DNA of 64,000 nucleotides from Eunapius fragilis (lineage: Eukaryota; Porifera; Demospongiae; Spongillida; Spongillidae). Made by a program: the position numbers and the translations under genes. The stretch's first letter is position 1. Every line of letters starts with the position of its first letter. Positions 1 to 11,774 of the stretch are shown here, in pieces. The notes below the pieces were generated by a model. The model saw only the letters and a program-made list of their open reading frames with translations. It searched no databases and was not told the DNA's origin. The DNA lies in contig OY811983.1 of assembly GCA_963681505.1 (NCBI GenBank), forward strand, positions 2,710,615-2,774,614, read 5' to 3'.

Positions 1-385
1 CATTGTCACTTTCATAGCCAGTGTGTCTCGATATGTATGTATGTATTAATAATAGCATTCGTTATTTAGTGCATTTATTCTGATTAGTGTATTCTGCTGC
101 ATCTTGTATTCCTGTTCATGTTATGCGTATTATAATAATCCATGGTTATATAATCCATAACAATCTGAAACTCAAATTTTTATAGTGGAAAGTAAAAAAA
201 TTCCGCTATATGCTAAAACGTTTGTTATTCGTCCCTGTAATAAAAAAGAGAGGCCTCAAAATAAATACAAGTATCCCACAATCAGATTAAGGTACATGTA
301 GGCAGACGAATACACAACCACATATGTACATAGGCTTTGGGGATAAATATAATATTAGTAATATACGCCCCAGGAAAAGAGCTGG

Positions 386-388
<3 letters not shown>
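1..388. other. AT-rich flank, no gene seen
   Basis: I see no convincing exon, RNA gene or terminal repeat here. It is ordinary AT-rich sequence leading into a TG microsatellite. Confidence 0.6.
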
Positions 389-438
<50 letters not shown>

Positions 439-723
439 TGTGTGTGTGTGTGCATGTGCGCGCGTGCGCTTGTGTACAGACCACACCCAGACATTAAAAC
501 GACTAGTGGCTAGAGAGAATCTGAATTCTTGCCCAGACCAACTGACTAGCATGCAGCTTGAGAGATTTAAATATTAACCCCAGGGTACAGACCACACCCA
601 CATGACACAACTGACTAGCAGCTAACTCATTCTTGCCCAGAGTACAGATCAACCCGACAGGTTACATCAGCATCAGCTTAAAAGATTCTTCCTAATATAT
701 ACACCCTAGGAAAAGAGCTGGGA

Positions 724-768
<45 letters not shown>

Positions 769-840
769 TGTGCATGTGTATGTGTGAGTGTATGTGTGTG
801 TGTTTTTAATTCACACACACATACACACACATGCACACAT

Positions 841-894
<54 letters not shown>

Positions 895-1075
895 ACGCCC
901 AGACAGCACAACTGACCAGCGACTAGAGGTATTTAACCCATTCTTGCCCAGGGTACTGGCCACACCCAGGCAACTCAACTAGATAGATTTAACCCAATCC
1001 TGCCCAAAGTACAGACCACACCCAGACGACACAACCGACTAGCGGCTAGAGATATTTAACCCATTCTTGCCCTCA
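389..1075. repeat. TG/CA microsatellites with a degenerate minisatellite
   Basis: Long TG runs (about 389-451 and 727-805) and a CA run (about 840-895) alternate with a degenerate repeat. Its core includes GTACAGACCACACCCAGA, followed by an ACTGACTAGC box and a TTTAACCCATTCTTGCCC box. The core recurs near 475, 587, 640, 955 and 1010, so the block is a tandem array whose units have been invaded by dinucleotide runs. The TG and CA runs on either side of about 815 face each other and could fold into a hairpin. Confidence 0.75.
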
Positions 1076-1990
1076 AACTAAACATGTAATCAGCATCAGC
1101 TAAAGTGATTCTTCCTAATGTGCACCCCAGGAAATAAAGCTAGGAGTATGTGGGAATGTGTGTGTGCGCGCGTGCGCGTGGTGTGTCATTGCGCATATCG
1201 GGATGAGGTATGAAGGAACGGACCGTTAACTTACGCAGTCGTAGCAAACAGGTAGATGCACGCCGAGCGCACGTTCGTCTATCCACGCCGATGCATGAAA
1301 GAAATATTCAAATGTATTGAACCAAGGGCACATTTCGAGCATTTAGATAACCACTCGCTCCTCCCACTCACACACGCACCAGCACTTATAATGTGCACTA
1401 TTAGGGCGCGCCCACCATTTGATGTTTATTAATCATTTTCATTATTGACCTCTAAAGAAAATGATTACGTAATAACGAAAGTAATTAATTTTGTTCTTGA
1501 TTCTCCTGCTCGCAAAATGAAAGCGAAAAATAAAATAATGCATTTCTTATATTTAAAAAAATAATCCTACTGCGTTAATGTTTGAAAAAAATCAAATACT
1601 TTACATGCGTTTTCAATGCATAGACATGTATGGATGTCCGAAATTGCTGGACATGATATGCGCTGTTTGAAATGTGTGTATAACGCCAAAGTTGCTTGCG
1701 TCAGTTTGGTCATGTATTGTGGTGCATGGTTTATCTGATTATAGCGTGAGATCAGTTTACTTAGTGCATTTATTCTTTGTACTATATGGCTTCGCTTTTA
1801 ATCTTTATCAATCCTTTGCTCCTCAATGGAGATAGTCTGGGGACTAGTGTAATATTTGGTACACACCTCAACAGAATTGCAGATTCTAATATAAACCTGT
1901 CATGCTCGCGCAAGTTGACGTTTATGCTACCTTATTCTATGCGTTTCAAGAACTAAATACAATACCAAATGCACCAGAAAAATTTAGGAA
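1076..1990. other. Intergenic, no gene seen
   Basis: This is AT-rich sequence with no open frame bearing recognisable motifs. Its right end is the 3-base target duplication (GAA) of the hairpin MITE that follows. Confidence 0.55.
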
Positions 1991-2277
1991 ACAAGTAATA
2001 AAAACATTCTCTACACGAGAAGGTTGGTGGTATATAGGAATCAAAGGTGAGATGGTGGTGTAAAAAGCAAGGGAACAAGGCTTCTGATTGAAAACGAAAA
2101 ATGAAATAGACCTATTAGCACGCACATTAAAATATGACAACATGCTGCTAATATAGGTCTATTTCATTTTTCGTTTTCAATCAGAAGCCTTGTTCCCTTG
2201 CTTTTTACACCACCATCTCACCTTTGATTCCTATATACCACCAACCTTCTCGTGTAGAGAATGTTTTTATTACTTGT
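1991..2277. mobile_element. Hairpin MITE, copy 1
   Basis: This 287-bp near-perfect palindrome begins ACAAGTAATAAAAAC and ends with its complement. Arms are about 1,991-2,128 and 2,143-2,277, with a loop of only about 15-20 bases. GAA flanks both sides (1,988-1,990 and 2,278-2,280), consistent with a 3-bp target-site duplication. It has no coding capacity. Two related hairpins lie at 21,602 and 42,314. The arms match each other far better than they match the other copies. Confidence 0.85.
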
Positions 2278-2280
2278 GAA

Positions 2281-3490
2281 ATTATTCACACATCAACTTC
2301 ACTGAAGATGGATGTCACCTCTGTAAGTTCTAATGCGGATCCAGACATTCTGATTCCTTGTTCTCACAGGGTAGATGTGTACACGTGAGGATGGGGAACC
2401 CAATGCCATGCGTAGTTCCCAAATGCCTGGCCAACCTGTGAGTGAACCCCAAAGGAAATTATTAACATATCATCTTCACTGAAGATGGACGCCACCTCTG
2501 TAATTTCTAAAGCAGATGCGTACATTCTGTTCTAATTGTAAAATTAATGACAACACTTTTGCAACTGGTCTTAGTAACTCCTCAGATTTCATCTATTAAT
2601 ACCTGCACACCAAACCTTTCAACTAACACATGCTCCACACCAACCCGAATCCAGGTTTTTAAAAGCATAGACATGCACTGAAATGTATCATTGTTTTGCA
2701 TGTTCCAAATTATAATACATCGGTCCTGCAGCACCATTCAGATTACTTGGTTATTCCCATTCAGATTACTTGTTTATTCTTAAAAGCGTTGTCAAGTAGG
2801 CCATTGAAAAGATGGTCCCAGAAAGGAGACAGCACCCAGGAACTAGCCATGGCATAGTGTTCTCCATCCTCACTTGTAAACACCTACCCTGTGGGAACAG
2901 GGAACTGTCATCAGAATGTGTGGATCCGCTATATAACCTAGAGGTGGCATCCATCTTCAGTTAAGATGATATGTGAATAATTTCATTTGGGGGTCACTCA
3001 CAAGTTGGCCAGGCATTGGGGAACTATGCTTGGCGTTGGGTTCCCCATCCTCTCATGAGCACACCTCCCCTGTACGAACATGGAATTGTCATCAGAATAT
3101 AACTTACAGAGGTGGCATCCATCTTCAGTTAAGATGATATGTGAATAATTTCATTTGGGGTTCACTCACAGGTTGGCCAGGCATTGGGGAACTACACGTG
3201 GTGTGGAGTTCCCCATCCTCACATGTACACACCTCCCCTGTGGGAACATGGGACTGTCATCAGAATGTCTGGATCCGTTTTAGAACTTACAGAGGTGGCA
3301 TCCATCTTCAGTTAAGATGATATGTGAATAATTTCATTTGAGGTTCCTCACAAGTTGGCTAGGCATTTGGGAACTACACGTGGCATTGGGTTCCTCATCC
3401 TCACATGCACACACCTACCCTGTGGGAACAGGGAATTGTCATCAGAATGTCTGGATCTTCTTTAGAACTTAGAGGTGGCATCCATCCCAG
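2281..3490. repeat. Satellite B, compact head-to-head copy
   Basis: About 182-bp satellite units run forward at 2,281-2,520 and in reverse orientation at about 2,800-3,490, around a unique core (2,540-2,760). Each unit carries a GAAGATGGATGCCACCTCTG box, a GATGACAGTTCCC box and a GGGGAACCCAACGCC box. The core reappears split at 38,484-38,583 and 40,948-41,110. This copy therefore shows the core uninterrupted and defines the empty site (2,626-2,634) of the later fold-back insertion. Confidence 0.8.
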
Positions 3491-3727
3491 TGAAGAATAA
3501 TGTACTGCTTCAATATGTTTGAACTGATCTGCACACATGCAGGCTACCTACCTATATATGTACATGACAGAACAAAGGATTGTGTCATAACAACTATAGC
3601 ACTGCATGAGTTCAGTTCAATGCACTATTTTAGATAAGATAAATGGTGTTTCAGAGCATGGTGCAACTCAGTCCTCAATGTTGGAAACCAGTGGTGCATG
3701 CACTTTTCATATACATGTAAGCTGGGT
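3491..3727. repeat. Unique tail of satellite B block, inverted copy at 34,397-34,635
   Basis: This 235-bp stretch, non-coding by eye, returns as its reverse complement immediately right of the MABP arm at 34,397. It marks the end of the satellite B unit in both places. Confidence 0.75.
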
Positions 3728-3790
3728 GCATGTTACCCAATAAAGAAATTAATTTGGTTGACAACTTGAGCTATGAATAACTGATCATTG

Positions 3791-3960
3791 CACTGTTAAA
3801 AAAAGAAGGTGTTACCGCAACACACTTAGGGGTGTTTGTACGCATGTTTAAAAATGACACACCCTGGGGTGTAGTCGTAACCGCTCATGAGTGTTATGGC
3901 CAACACCCCTGAAGTGTAGCAGTACACTCTATTGGGTGTTGACAGAGGTAACAATATCAC
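3791..3960. mobile_element. AACACC-rich MITE (subfamily with CACTGTTAAAAAAA end)
   Basis: It begins CACTGTTAAAAAAAGAAGG and contains spaced copies of GGGTGTT or AACACCCC at intervals of about 20 bases. The inverted-arm partner ends at 50,663. A related element (same end, different body) is at 21,897-22,113 and 45,937-46,150. It is non-coding. The distal end is not clearly delimited. Confidence 0.55.
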
Positions 3961-4099
3961 GTATATTTACCGTAAATTGATGGTCCCAACATAAATTAAT
4001 ATTAATAAACTATACAACAACACGTTCAATTGATTTTAATAAAATGGTGATAAATAAATACAACCCATAAAAAGAACACATAAAGAAAAGTAGATGTCT

Positions 4100-4585
4100 T
4101 TACACGCTATAACGATAGAACAGGTTGTTTCTCTGTTCAGACACTAGAAAATCAAGAAAACTAATAAAGGACAGGTTACAGTACGAGAGATATCTTACCT
4201 TAAATCTTGGGTGCATGCAGCCGTCACGTTCGGGAAGCAAAGGAGACCATTCTGTAACAATAACAATGTCAGCCGTACTAATCGCGAAGCTTACCTCGAA
4301 AGCTTGGTAGGGCATGTCCATTTAGTCTTGTGAACTCTGGGGCGGGGCGTACTAGTAACTTACATGTTTCCTTACGCAGTGTCCCATATAGTGCGGTAGC
4401 GTACGCTGTAGTAGTCGGGCAGCACGGTAGTAAAAATTTTCTTTGCGTATATTTGGCAGTCTACAGAGAAGTGGAGTTATACATGCATTCCGAACTGCTG
4501 CACTAGTATACTCATCACGAAAATATCGCCACACTCTCTCCAAAGCGCTCAACTTTTTTTTTTACTCGAACGAGGCATCGCTAGA
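4100..4585 (-). pseudogene. Small spliced gene of unknown function, left-arm copy
   Basis: This mirrors the gene at 49,879-50,256. The predicted start (MPRSSKKK) is on the minus strand near 4,577. The lysine-coding A-run is ten bases here and nine in the other arm, which puts the two copies in different frames. Ten A's lead almost at once to a stop. Downstream, consensus donors (GTAAGT and GTAAGC types) and a TTACAG acceptor are conserved. I do not recognise the family. Non-functional status is inferred from the frame break. Confidence 0.35.
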
Positions 4586-4759
4586 CGTGGTAAGAAAACA
4601 ACGTATAAACCAAGCTAAAAAAAATACAATGCAAACATACCTTTCACAAACAGCGCCATTAAAAGGGTCACGAACGTACGCGTGCTATTAAGGGTCACGC
4701 ATGCGCAATGAAATAGACACAGCCAGCTCAATGTTTTTTATCATAAAAAAAAAGAGCCT

Positions 4760-7300
4760 AACCCACAACATGGATTCAGATAAAAAGTTGATCCAGTTAT
4801 CACATCATGCTGGTGCCAAGCTCTTGGAGGGGGATGGGCTACGCTGCATGAAGGGGGCATCCCCGTGAGATGGGGAGGAGGAAGAAGTCACTCAACCACG
4901 CCCATACAGTCACAACCAGTTCACCTACACAACCACACCCAGCCTCCTAGCCCACATATACTTACCAGTGATGCCCACACATACTAACCAGCATGCCCAC
5001 ACATACAAACAAGTTGACCCACACTACTACCCTAACCAGTACACGTGTCCAGTGGACTCAGTGATTGGTTCCTCCCTCTTTCATGGGAAGTGAAGTGGAG
5101 GAGGAGGAGGGGGAGTCCTCACGACACCCTGGGAGGTGGTCATAGCTGTCATTGTCTAGACTGTGAGATCTTGGACGCATGAAGAAAGCCGCGCCCCCAG
5201 ATGCCCTTCATGAAGAAAGGCTCTCAGAGGGGGGCATGGTCAAGTGGTGACAGTGGAGGGGGTATGCTCAGGTATGAGGAGGGATTGTTGGTGGAATCCT
5301 CTTCCGAACAGGCTCCGCTTGCTTTTCAGAGGTGGAGGTGAGGGGTGCACGGTTGTCCACGTGGGTCGTGATGTTACAGGAGGTTCCTAGACTTCGCTGG
5401 TACACCTGGACCATAGGGCATTGCAAGGCAGCTGACTTGGAACTTATGAGCCTGAGGTTAGGAGGTGGCCAACACCTGTTCTCCTTGAGGGTGGAGGTGA
5501 CGGCAAAATGAGATTTATCAGGTCGTGTATCTCGCTCACATGTGCTAAAGATGATTTAACCCATTCACACCAACTCCCTCCATATGCAATTGGGGGTAAG
5601 GATCCTTAGTCTTGGAGGTGGATGACCTCCGCAGCATCAATCCCTGTGGAGGGAGCATTGAGACACTCAACCACACCTATACAGTCTCCTAATCAGTTCA
5701 ACAACACAAATATACCCACAGTCTCCTAACCAATATACCCACACAACCACATGATCCCCATGGAGGCCATACACATCCAAGTCACATGATCCCTCATGGC
5801 TACCTTTAGTGATGAATAGGGTGACAGTCTTCTGTACACGTGAAATGAGAACCTACCCAGATATTGACTCACCTTTCAATGAGATCACACCCATCACATG
5901 ATCTCCATGGAGACCCACACATCCAAATCACATGATCCCCCCATGGCAACCTTCAGCATTGCCATGACAACATTTTTTTAACCCTGTACAAGTCACTAAA
6001 AAATGTGTCCAAACTCTGTCACTGGTAGCCTACCCTTAAAGCAGGTCAATTTCATCCAGCATATTTCATGACCTCTGCTGCATGAAGGGGGCATCCCCGT
6101 GAGATGGGAAGGAGGAAGTGTTGAGACACTCAACCAGGCCCATACAGTCACTTAACCAGTTCACCTACACAACCACACCCACAGTCTCCTAACCAGTATG
6201 CCCACACATACTAACCAGCATTCCCACACATACTAACAAGTCGACCCACACTACCACCCTAACCAGTACACACTCATGAATTGTACCTCAAGCTGCAGTA
6301 CTAATGAATTACATTTTTTTACTTACAGTTTAGTGGCACCAGCCCCAACCTTCCCTGTGGTACAGTCCCTGCACTCTCCTACAGCATACAATCCCACCCT
6401 TAAGATGTTGGTGGGTGTGGCCTTACATGTCTCCAGTGGACTCAATGATTGGTTCCTCCCTCTGTCGTAAGAGGTGAAGTGGAGGAGGAGGAGGGGGAGT
6501 CCTCATGACACCCTGGGAGGTGGTCATAGTTGTCATTGTCTAGACTGTGAGATCTTGGACGCATGAAGAAAGCCGCGCCCCCAGATGCCCTTCATGAAGA
6601 AAAGCTCTCAGAGGGGGGCATGGTCAAGTGGTGACAGTGGAGGGGGTATGCTCAGGTATGTGGAGGGATTGTTGGTGGAATCCTCTTCCAAACAGGCTCC
6701 GCTTGCTTTTCAGAGGTGGAGGTGAGGGGTGCACGGTTGTCCACGTGGGTCGTGATGTTACAGGAGGTTCCTAGACTTTGCTGGTACACCTGGACCATAG
6801 GGAATTGCAAGGCAGCTGACTTGGAACTTATGAGCCTGAGGTTAGGAGGTGGCCAACACCTGTTCTCCTTGAGTGAGGGAGGGGGTGGAGGTGGTGGTGA
6901 CATGAGGTTTATTAGGTCGTGTATCTTGCTCACATGTGCCAAAGATGATATCCACACCAACTCCCTCCATATGCAATTGGGGGTAGGGATCCTTGGTCTG
7001 ACCTCCGCTGCATGAATCCCTGTGAAAGGAGCGTTGAGACACTCAACCACACCTATGCAGTCTCCTAATCAGTTCGACAACACAAACACACACACACACA
7101 GTCCCCTAACCAATATGTCCACACAACCACATGATCTCCATGGAGACCATACACACATGATCCCCTCCATGGCTACCTTTAGTGATGAATAGGGTGACAG
7201 TCTTCTGTACACGTGAAATGATAACCTACCCAGCTATTGACTCACCTTTCAATGAGATCACACCCATCACATGATCACCATGGAGACCCACACATCAGGC
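4760..7300. repeat. Tandemly duplicated 1.2-kb block (left arm)
   Basis: Two head-to-tail copies (about 4,830-6,080 and 6,060-7,300) share long identical stretches. These include a GAGGAGGAGGGGGAGTCCTC box (5,101 and 6,487), a TGTTGGTGGAATCCTCTTCC-type box (5,287 and 6,670) and the GGAGGTTCCTAGACTT box (5,381 and 6,761). Open frames inside are frame-shadowed and proline- or glycine-rich, with no recognisable domain. I treat the block as duplicated intronic or intergenic sequence around the SRCR exon, not as genes. The mirrored pair is at about 47,010-49,600. Confidence 0.7.
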
Positions 7301-7304
7301 CTAC

Positions 7305-7480
7305 CTTGAGCTACATGTGATAACATATGCATATGCGTCTTCAACATGAGTGGAGTCCAACACCTCTGTTTCGAGTCGACAATCCCACAGTCTTGCCTCA
7401 GTTCCAGTACATCCTACATCGTCTAACAGAATGGGCTATGTTCCTTGTCCAAAGGTTGCTACTGAGAAGCTAGTTCCTCC
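7305..7480 (-). pseudogene. SRCR-domain exon with a nonsense codon
   Basis: This is the inverted-arm partner of the intact SRCR exon at 46,744-46,918. It keeps the C-terminal SRCR half ([20 protein letters not shown]). The codon that reads glutamate in the right arm (in FGQGTEPIM) is TAG here at 7,436-7,438, so translation stops within the domain. Splice-like flanks are retained. SRCR domains are extracellular ligand-binding modules common in sponge receptors. Loss of this copy is inferred from the stop codon. Confidence 0.7.
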
Positions 7481-7904
7481 TACAAACATTCAAGCATTGG
7501 CATATAAAAATACTTGTGTCTGACAATGTATTAAGTATATGTTCCCATGTCATTTTACTAGAGTGTGGTCTAAATAGAATCCAGATGGATTTAAATACAC
7601 CTTTACTGTCCAAGCCGTGCTACTTAACATTCACTCTCAACACTACGCGGCATGCAGGATAATAAACAAGCTTGCATGCTGCTTGCATATTAACGCAAGT
7701 ACCGGTCACCTTTGAATAAACACCGCGCGCGGCACATACATGAACACTGCAGGCAAGACTTCATAAACACAGCGAGGCTTTATATTTCACGTTGACAAAG
7801 CGAAGTTAAACATGCATGTATACAAACGCATTAGCTTCACGACATAGTCTACAAATCCATACCGACGAACGCCCGCGTGCCAAAGCCAGCCCAGCGAAAA
7901 AATC

Positions 7905-8470
7905 CTGGGCACGATCTTGGCCAAGATCATGCCCAAGGTCAAGATGGCAAGATTATTGCGGCCAAATTCTTGGTATCTTGACCCAAGATCTTTCCTCAAG
8001 ATCTTGCTTTCTTGCCCCTAGATCTTGCCTCCTTGCCCCTAGATCTTGTCCATGATCTTGCCTCCTTGCCCCTAGATCTTGGCCACGATCTTGCCTCTCT
8101 GCCCCTAGATCTTGCCTCCTTGCCCCTAGATCTTGGCCACGATCTTGCCTCCTTGCCCCTAGATCTTGGCCACGATCTTGCCTCTCTGCCCCTAGATCTT
8201 GGCCACGATCTTGCCTCCTTGCCCCTAGATCTTGGCCATGATCTTGCCTCCTTACCCCTAGATCTTGGCCATGATCTTGCCTCCTTACCCCTAGATCTTG
8301 CCAATATCTTGCCTCCTTGCCCCTAGATCTTGGCCATGATCTTGCCTCCTTACCCCTAGATCTTGGCCATGATCTTGCCTCCTTGGCCCTAGATCTTGGC
8401 CATGATCTTGCCTCCATGCCCTAGATCTTGGCCAAGATCGTGCTTCCTTTAGGCACGATCTCGCGCTAAG
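7905..8470. repeat. Left subterminal array, 33-bp units
   Basis: About 16 tandem units combine a GCCTCCTTGCCCCTAGATC segment with a GATCTTGGCCA(C/T)GATC palindrome. The array is inverted relative to 10,860-11,330. Since 33 is a multiple of three, several frames stay open (Arg/Gln/Asp- or Leu/Pro-rich peptides). I read those as by-products. Arrays at both ends are the layout expected for transposase-binding or fold-back termini. Confidence 0.8.
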
Positions 8471-8656
8471 ATCAAACCTACAATTTGATCCTGCCCTCTT
8501 TGACACAAGAAATGAGCAAGGTTATTATATTTAACAAAAAGAAACATACATCACTCATTTACTGTCCCTTTACTTTTGTTGTTACTTTGTCTCTGCTCTT
8601 CTGATTGCAGGATTTTCGTTTGCTGGTAGCATTGTCTTTTTCTCCAAATTTATTTC

Positions 8657-9258
8657 TTAAACAATCTGTGGAGTGATATGCAGGCAACAGAAATGGGTAA
8701 ATATCTGGCGAGGTGGGGCATAAAAAAAAATGCATCCATGCAAAAAATATAAAGCATCAAGTAGCTGCATTGGGACAATGGTGGCTTCAAACTTATCGTT
8801 GATTTTCCCACTGGGACAAACGATCGATGCTTTCACCTCATCCTCAGTGTATAGAGTATCTAGTAGGCTGAGCACTTTTTTAATTTTATATCAGTCCCTC
8901 TCAGATTCAATAAATTTACACTACTTTCCTATGTCAATGTATACATTCATTTTGTACTGGTATTAACTTACAGTCAAAAAGTACTCTGGTGAGTGACTTG
9001 AACCTGATGGACCTGCTGGTTGCGCATCTGGCAGTATCTCCGTGGGAGCAGGGTTAGCTGGGTGTTGATTACATTTCTGTACATCACAGGCCAGTGTGGG
9101 TCCTCCGATTCCTACAAAAAATGTGCCTAGTATTATATCTTTCACCCGTGAGAGCTACTTATACCTTTATTTGCCTGGCTGGCTGGCTGTCTGTGATAAG
9201 GTGTGCTAAAATACTTTTCACTGCAACCCGTATACGTCTCAGCTCATCATTACATCCC
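8657..9258 (-). CDS. BEN-like domain protein, three-exon fragment
   Basis: Three exons with consensus splice sites read in one frame on the minus strand. Exon 9,258-9,165 encodes a basic helix (CNDELRRIRVAVKS) and has a GTATAA donor. Exon 9,112-8,973 is a proline/serine linker ending EYFLT at a perfect GTAAGT donor. Exon about 8,883-8,657 begins VLSLLDTLYTEDEVKAS. Helix, linker, then LLDTLY-x-EDEV resembles the start of BEN domains, which bind DNA or chromatin proteins and occur in viral and transposon proteins. The rest of the domain is poorly matched and no upstream start exon was identified. Function in the element is unknown. The gene is absent from the right arm because the whole element is absent. 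Confidence 0.45.
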
Positions 9259-9469
9259 TACAAATAAAGATAAACATGGTAACTGAAGTCATCGTATACC
9301 AGTATTTGAATTAATTACTGCATGAAATGACCACAATATAATGCATATACGAGAATACATACATAATAATGTAATACATGGATGCAAATACAGCTTCCCA
9401 GTGTTTAAGGGGTGGGTTATTATTGCTCTATGTATGCATACATACAAATGCATCTACAAGCCTCAAATC

Positions 9470-9890
9470 ATCCACACACCCTTCAAGCCTCAAACACCCA
9501 CACACAACAAGCTTTTGACACCCTACAAACCTCACAGACCCACACACACTACAAGCCTTCGTCGCACACACCCTACAAGCCTTTGACGCACACACCCTAC
9601 AAGCTCCAACACACTGCAATGCTCGAGCAACCCTTCGACACCCTACAAGTATTTGACACCCACACACCCTACAAGCCTCCAACCACCTAAGCCTCAAACA
9701 CCAACACACACTACAAGCCTTCAACACCCACACCCTACAAGCTTCCAACATACACACACAGCAACACAACACCCTATAAGCGTCAATACTCACATACCCA
9801 CACACACCCTCCTCCAAAAAGCCTCAATACTCATACACTACCTACCAGCCTCCAGCATCACACACCACACATACGCTTCCACTCACCAAT
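9470..9890. repeat. Degenerate ACACCCTACAAGCCTC minisatellite
   Basis: Irregular tandem copies of a unit of about 15-30 bases with core CACACCCTACAAGCCT run through this interval inside the transposon. Threonine/proline-rich open frames on both strands are products of the repeat. Confidence 0.75.
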
Positions 9891-9949
9891 ACTAAGACTC
9901 AGCACCGCATACATGTACCAACCAAGTCAGCAGCACTTGAACACAACCT

Positions 9950-10850
9950 ACAACACTCCCCCTAACTATACACACCATCCACAATTCATCAACGACATGG
10001 GTGCGGATTCTCAAACAGGAAACAGCATGCGCGCATCAATTAGAACATACCTCGATATTATGTAGCTGCTGCTAACGTTTTTCGTTCACTAGCGTGAGAA
10101 AACCATACCTTTTATTACAAGAAACACTAGAAAGGTCCACTTACTTCATATTCCCACTGAAGAAATGGATCTTTGTGTCTCTGCTAAAGTAGTATCATAT
10201 TGCGTATTTTGTAAACTCACGCGACCGTTACAAAACCAGCGATCGTGACCAAACACGGATACCAAAATATGCCGGGGAATGGCTGAATGTTACTTGCCAA
10301 TACACATTTTGCTTTCTTCGGCTCCTATAGGCCTATGCCAGTCGACCCTCGCCCGTTAAAAGTTACGAAAAAATTTTTAAGGGTGCGCAATTGCGGATAA
10401 TTAATCTGGCCGGTAATCGGTTAATGAAGTTCACAAGGTGTGTGTAGACCCTGTCAATGGTATGCGTGCCCGTACAATTACATACACATTGGTGATCCTA
10501 ACATATAAACACTGGTACATGAACTTGTATGGTCTGTCATGCAGATGTTGAAAGCGCAGAAATGGACTGTGAAGATCATTAAAGCATGATATCTGTATGC
10601 ACGTATTATAGATTGTGCAACTGTCTTTATAATGCATTTTGTATCTTGTGTATGATATCTGTATACAACACTGGATGCCATCTAATATATCAATATGTAC
10701 AGTGCGATAAATGTTCTGCATGCATGGGCGACAAATCAAAAACGGGTTAAACCACCATGCAAGGCATGTATGCAGTCTGGTGAGAAATTACTTTGTTACT
10801 AAAGACGTTGCATGGGATTTTGAAATTAAGAATCACGAATCTTTTTCCAT
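9950..10850. other. Transposon interior, no gene recognised
   Basis: Short frames are present but none has domain-like composition or flanking splice sites that I trust. Confidence 0.5.
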
Positions 10851-10859
10851 AGTGGATCA

Positions 10860-11330
10860 AGGAGGATAGAGGAGGCAAGATCGTGACCAAGATCTAGGGA
10901 CAAGGAGGCAAAATCATGGCCAAGATCTAGGGGAAAGCAGGCAAGATCATGGCCAAGATCTAGGGGCAAGGAGGCAGCCAAGATCTAGGGGAAAGCAGGC
11001 AAGATCGTGGCCAAGATCTAGGGGCAAGGAGGCAGCCAAGATCTAGGGGCAAGGAGGCAAGATCGTGGCCAAGATCTAGGGGCAAGGAGGCAAGATTGTG
11101 GCCAAGATCTAGGGGCAAGGAGGCAAGATCATGGCAAAGATCAAGGAGCAAGATCCTGGCCAAGATCTAAGGGCAAGGAGGTAAGATCTTGGCCATGATC
11201 TAGGGGCAAGGAGGCAAGATTGTGGCCAAGATGTAGGGGCAAGGAGCCCCCAAAGGAAACATGATGGGAGGCAAGATATGATGGGGCCAGGAGGCAAGAC
11301 CATTCTCAACATTCTTGTATGGAATCTTGG
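10860..11330. repeat. Right subterminal array, inverted relative to the left one
   Basis: About 13 units of the same 33-bp family (GGCCAAGATCTAGGGGCAAG core) occur in opposite orientation to 7,905-8,470. Single GATC-palindromic motifs continue to 11,600. The element could therefore fold back on itself over several hundred bases. Confidence 0.8.
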
Positions 11331-11774
11331 TCAAGATTGCATACAAGAATCCTGACCATGATCTTGGACAATATTATTCTTTCTGAGTATGTCGTTTGAT
11401 TTTGGTGAAGAATATGTTGTCTGTCTTGACACAATCCCTCAATTTGCTATCGCTGTGGATTATTTTAGTCCAATTTTGAAATTGTTTAATATTTTCTTGG
11501 GCAAGATCTTAGACATCATGGCCAAGAATCTTGAATCTTGGTCAGGATGCATTAGATCTTGGTCAAGATTGCCAAGATCATGGCCAAGATCGATAAGATT
11601 TTTTCGCTGGGAGCGTATGTTAGACGTTTAGTACTCGTAAGTTGTGTGCGTGTATACCATTAAGATAACGTTCGGCTTGCCTTTATAAGTCCAGATCGGC
11701 TCATCTAGCAAACAACGCCCTCAATCCGTCAAAAGGTAATTATAAAAAAGGCTGGGAACCCCATATACACTCCA

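Larger units (their letters stand above)
7890..11611. mobile_element. 3.7-kb DNA transposon with subterminal repeat arrays and a BEN-like gene
   Basis: The boundaries are 15-bp terminal inverted repeats, CCCAGCGAAAAAATC at 7,890 and its complement ending at 11,611. The matching position in the other arm (about 46,334-46,338) lacks the element and reads straight through, so insertion followed the arm duplication or was lost from one side. AG flanks both ends, at most a 2-bp duplication. About 33-bp subterminal repeats built on GATCTTGGCCAAGATC fill both ends in inverted orientation. Inside are a BEN-like gene on the minus strand and a minisatellite. No transposase was recognised, so it is probably non-autonomous or of an unfamiliar class. 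Confidence 0.8.
3791..11774. repeat. Giant inverted repeat A, left arm
   Basis: This is the reverse complement of 46,165-50,663. Paired coordinates sum to about 54,450 at the outer end and about 54,225 near 7,300-7,880. The step of about 223 reflects a deletion in the left arm. Inside the 7,890 boundary the sum grows by 3,722, the length of a transposon present only in the left arm. Apart from that and small indels the arms align almost base for base. The outer edge coincides with CACTGTTAAAAAAA, the end of an AACACC-rich MITE. Confidence 0.85.

Noticed and set aside
389-450. Open frames of Val/Cys or His/Thr across TG/CA runs (also at 24,390, 29,000, 31,000, 40,250 and others)
   Set aside because: Dinucleotide repeats have no stops in most frames; there are no flanking exon signals or unique sequence.
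6652-7050. 132-residue proline-rich protein and its mirror at 47,398-47,823
   Set aside because: Frame differs between tandem copies, opposite-strand frames are equally open, and there is no domain; better read as duplicated non-coding sequence.
7953-8417. 154-residue Arg/Gln/Asp-rich protein
   Set aside because: It lies wholly within the 33-bp subterminal transposon array, with equally long frames on the other strand.
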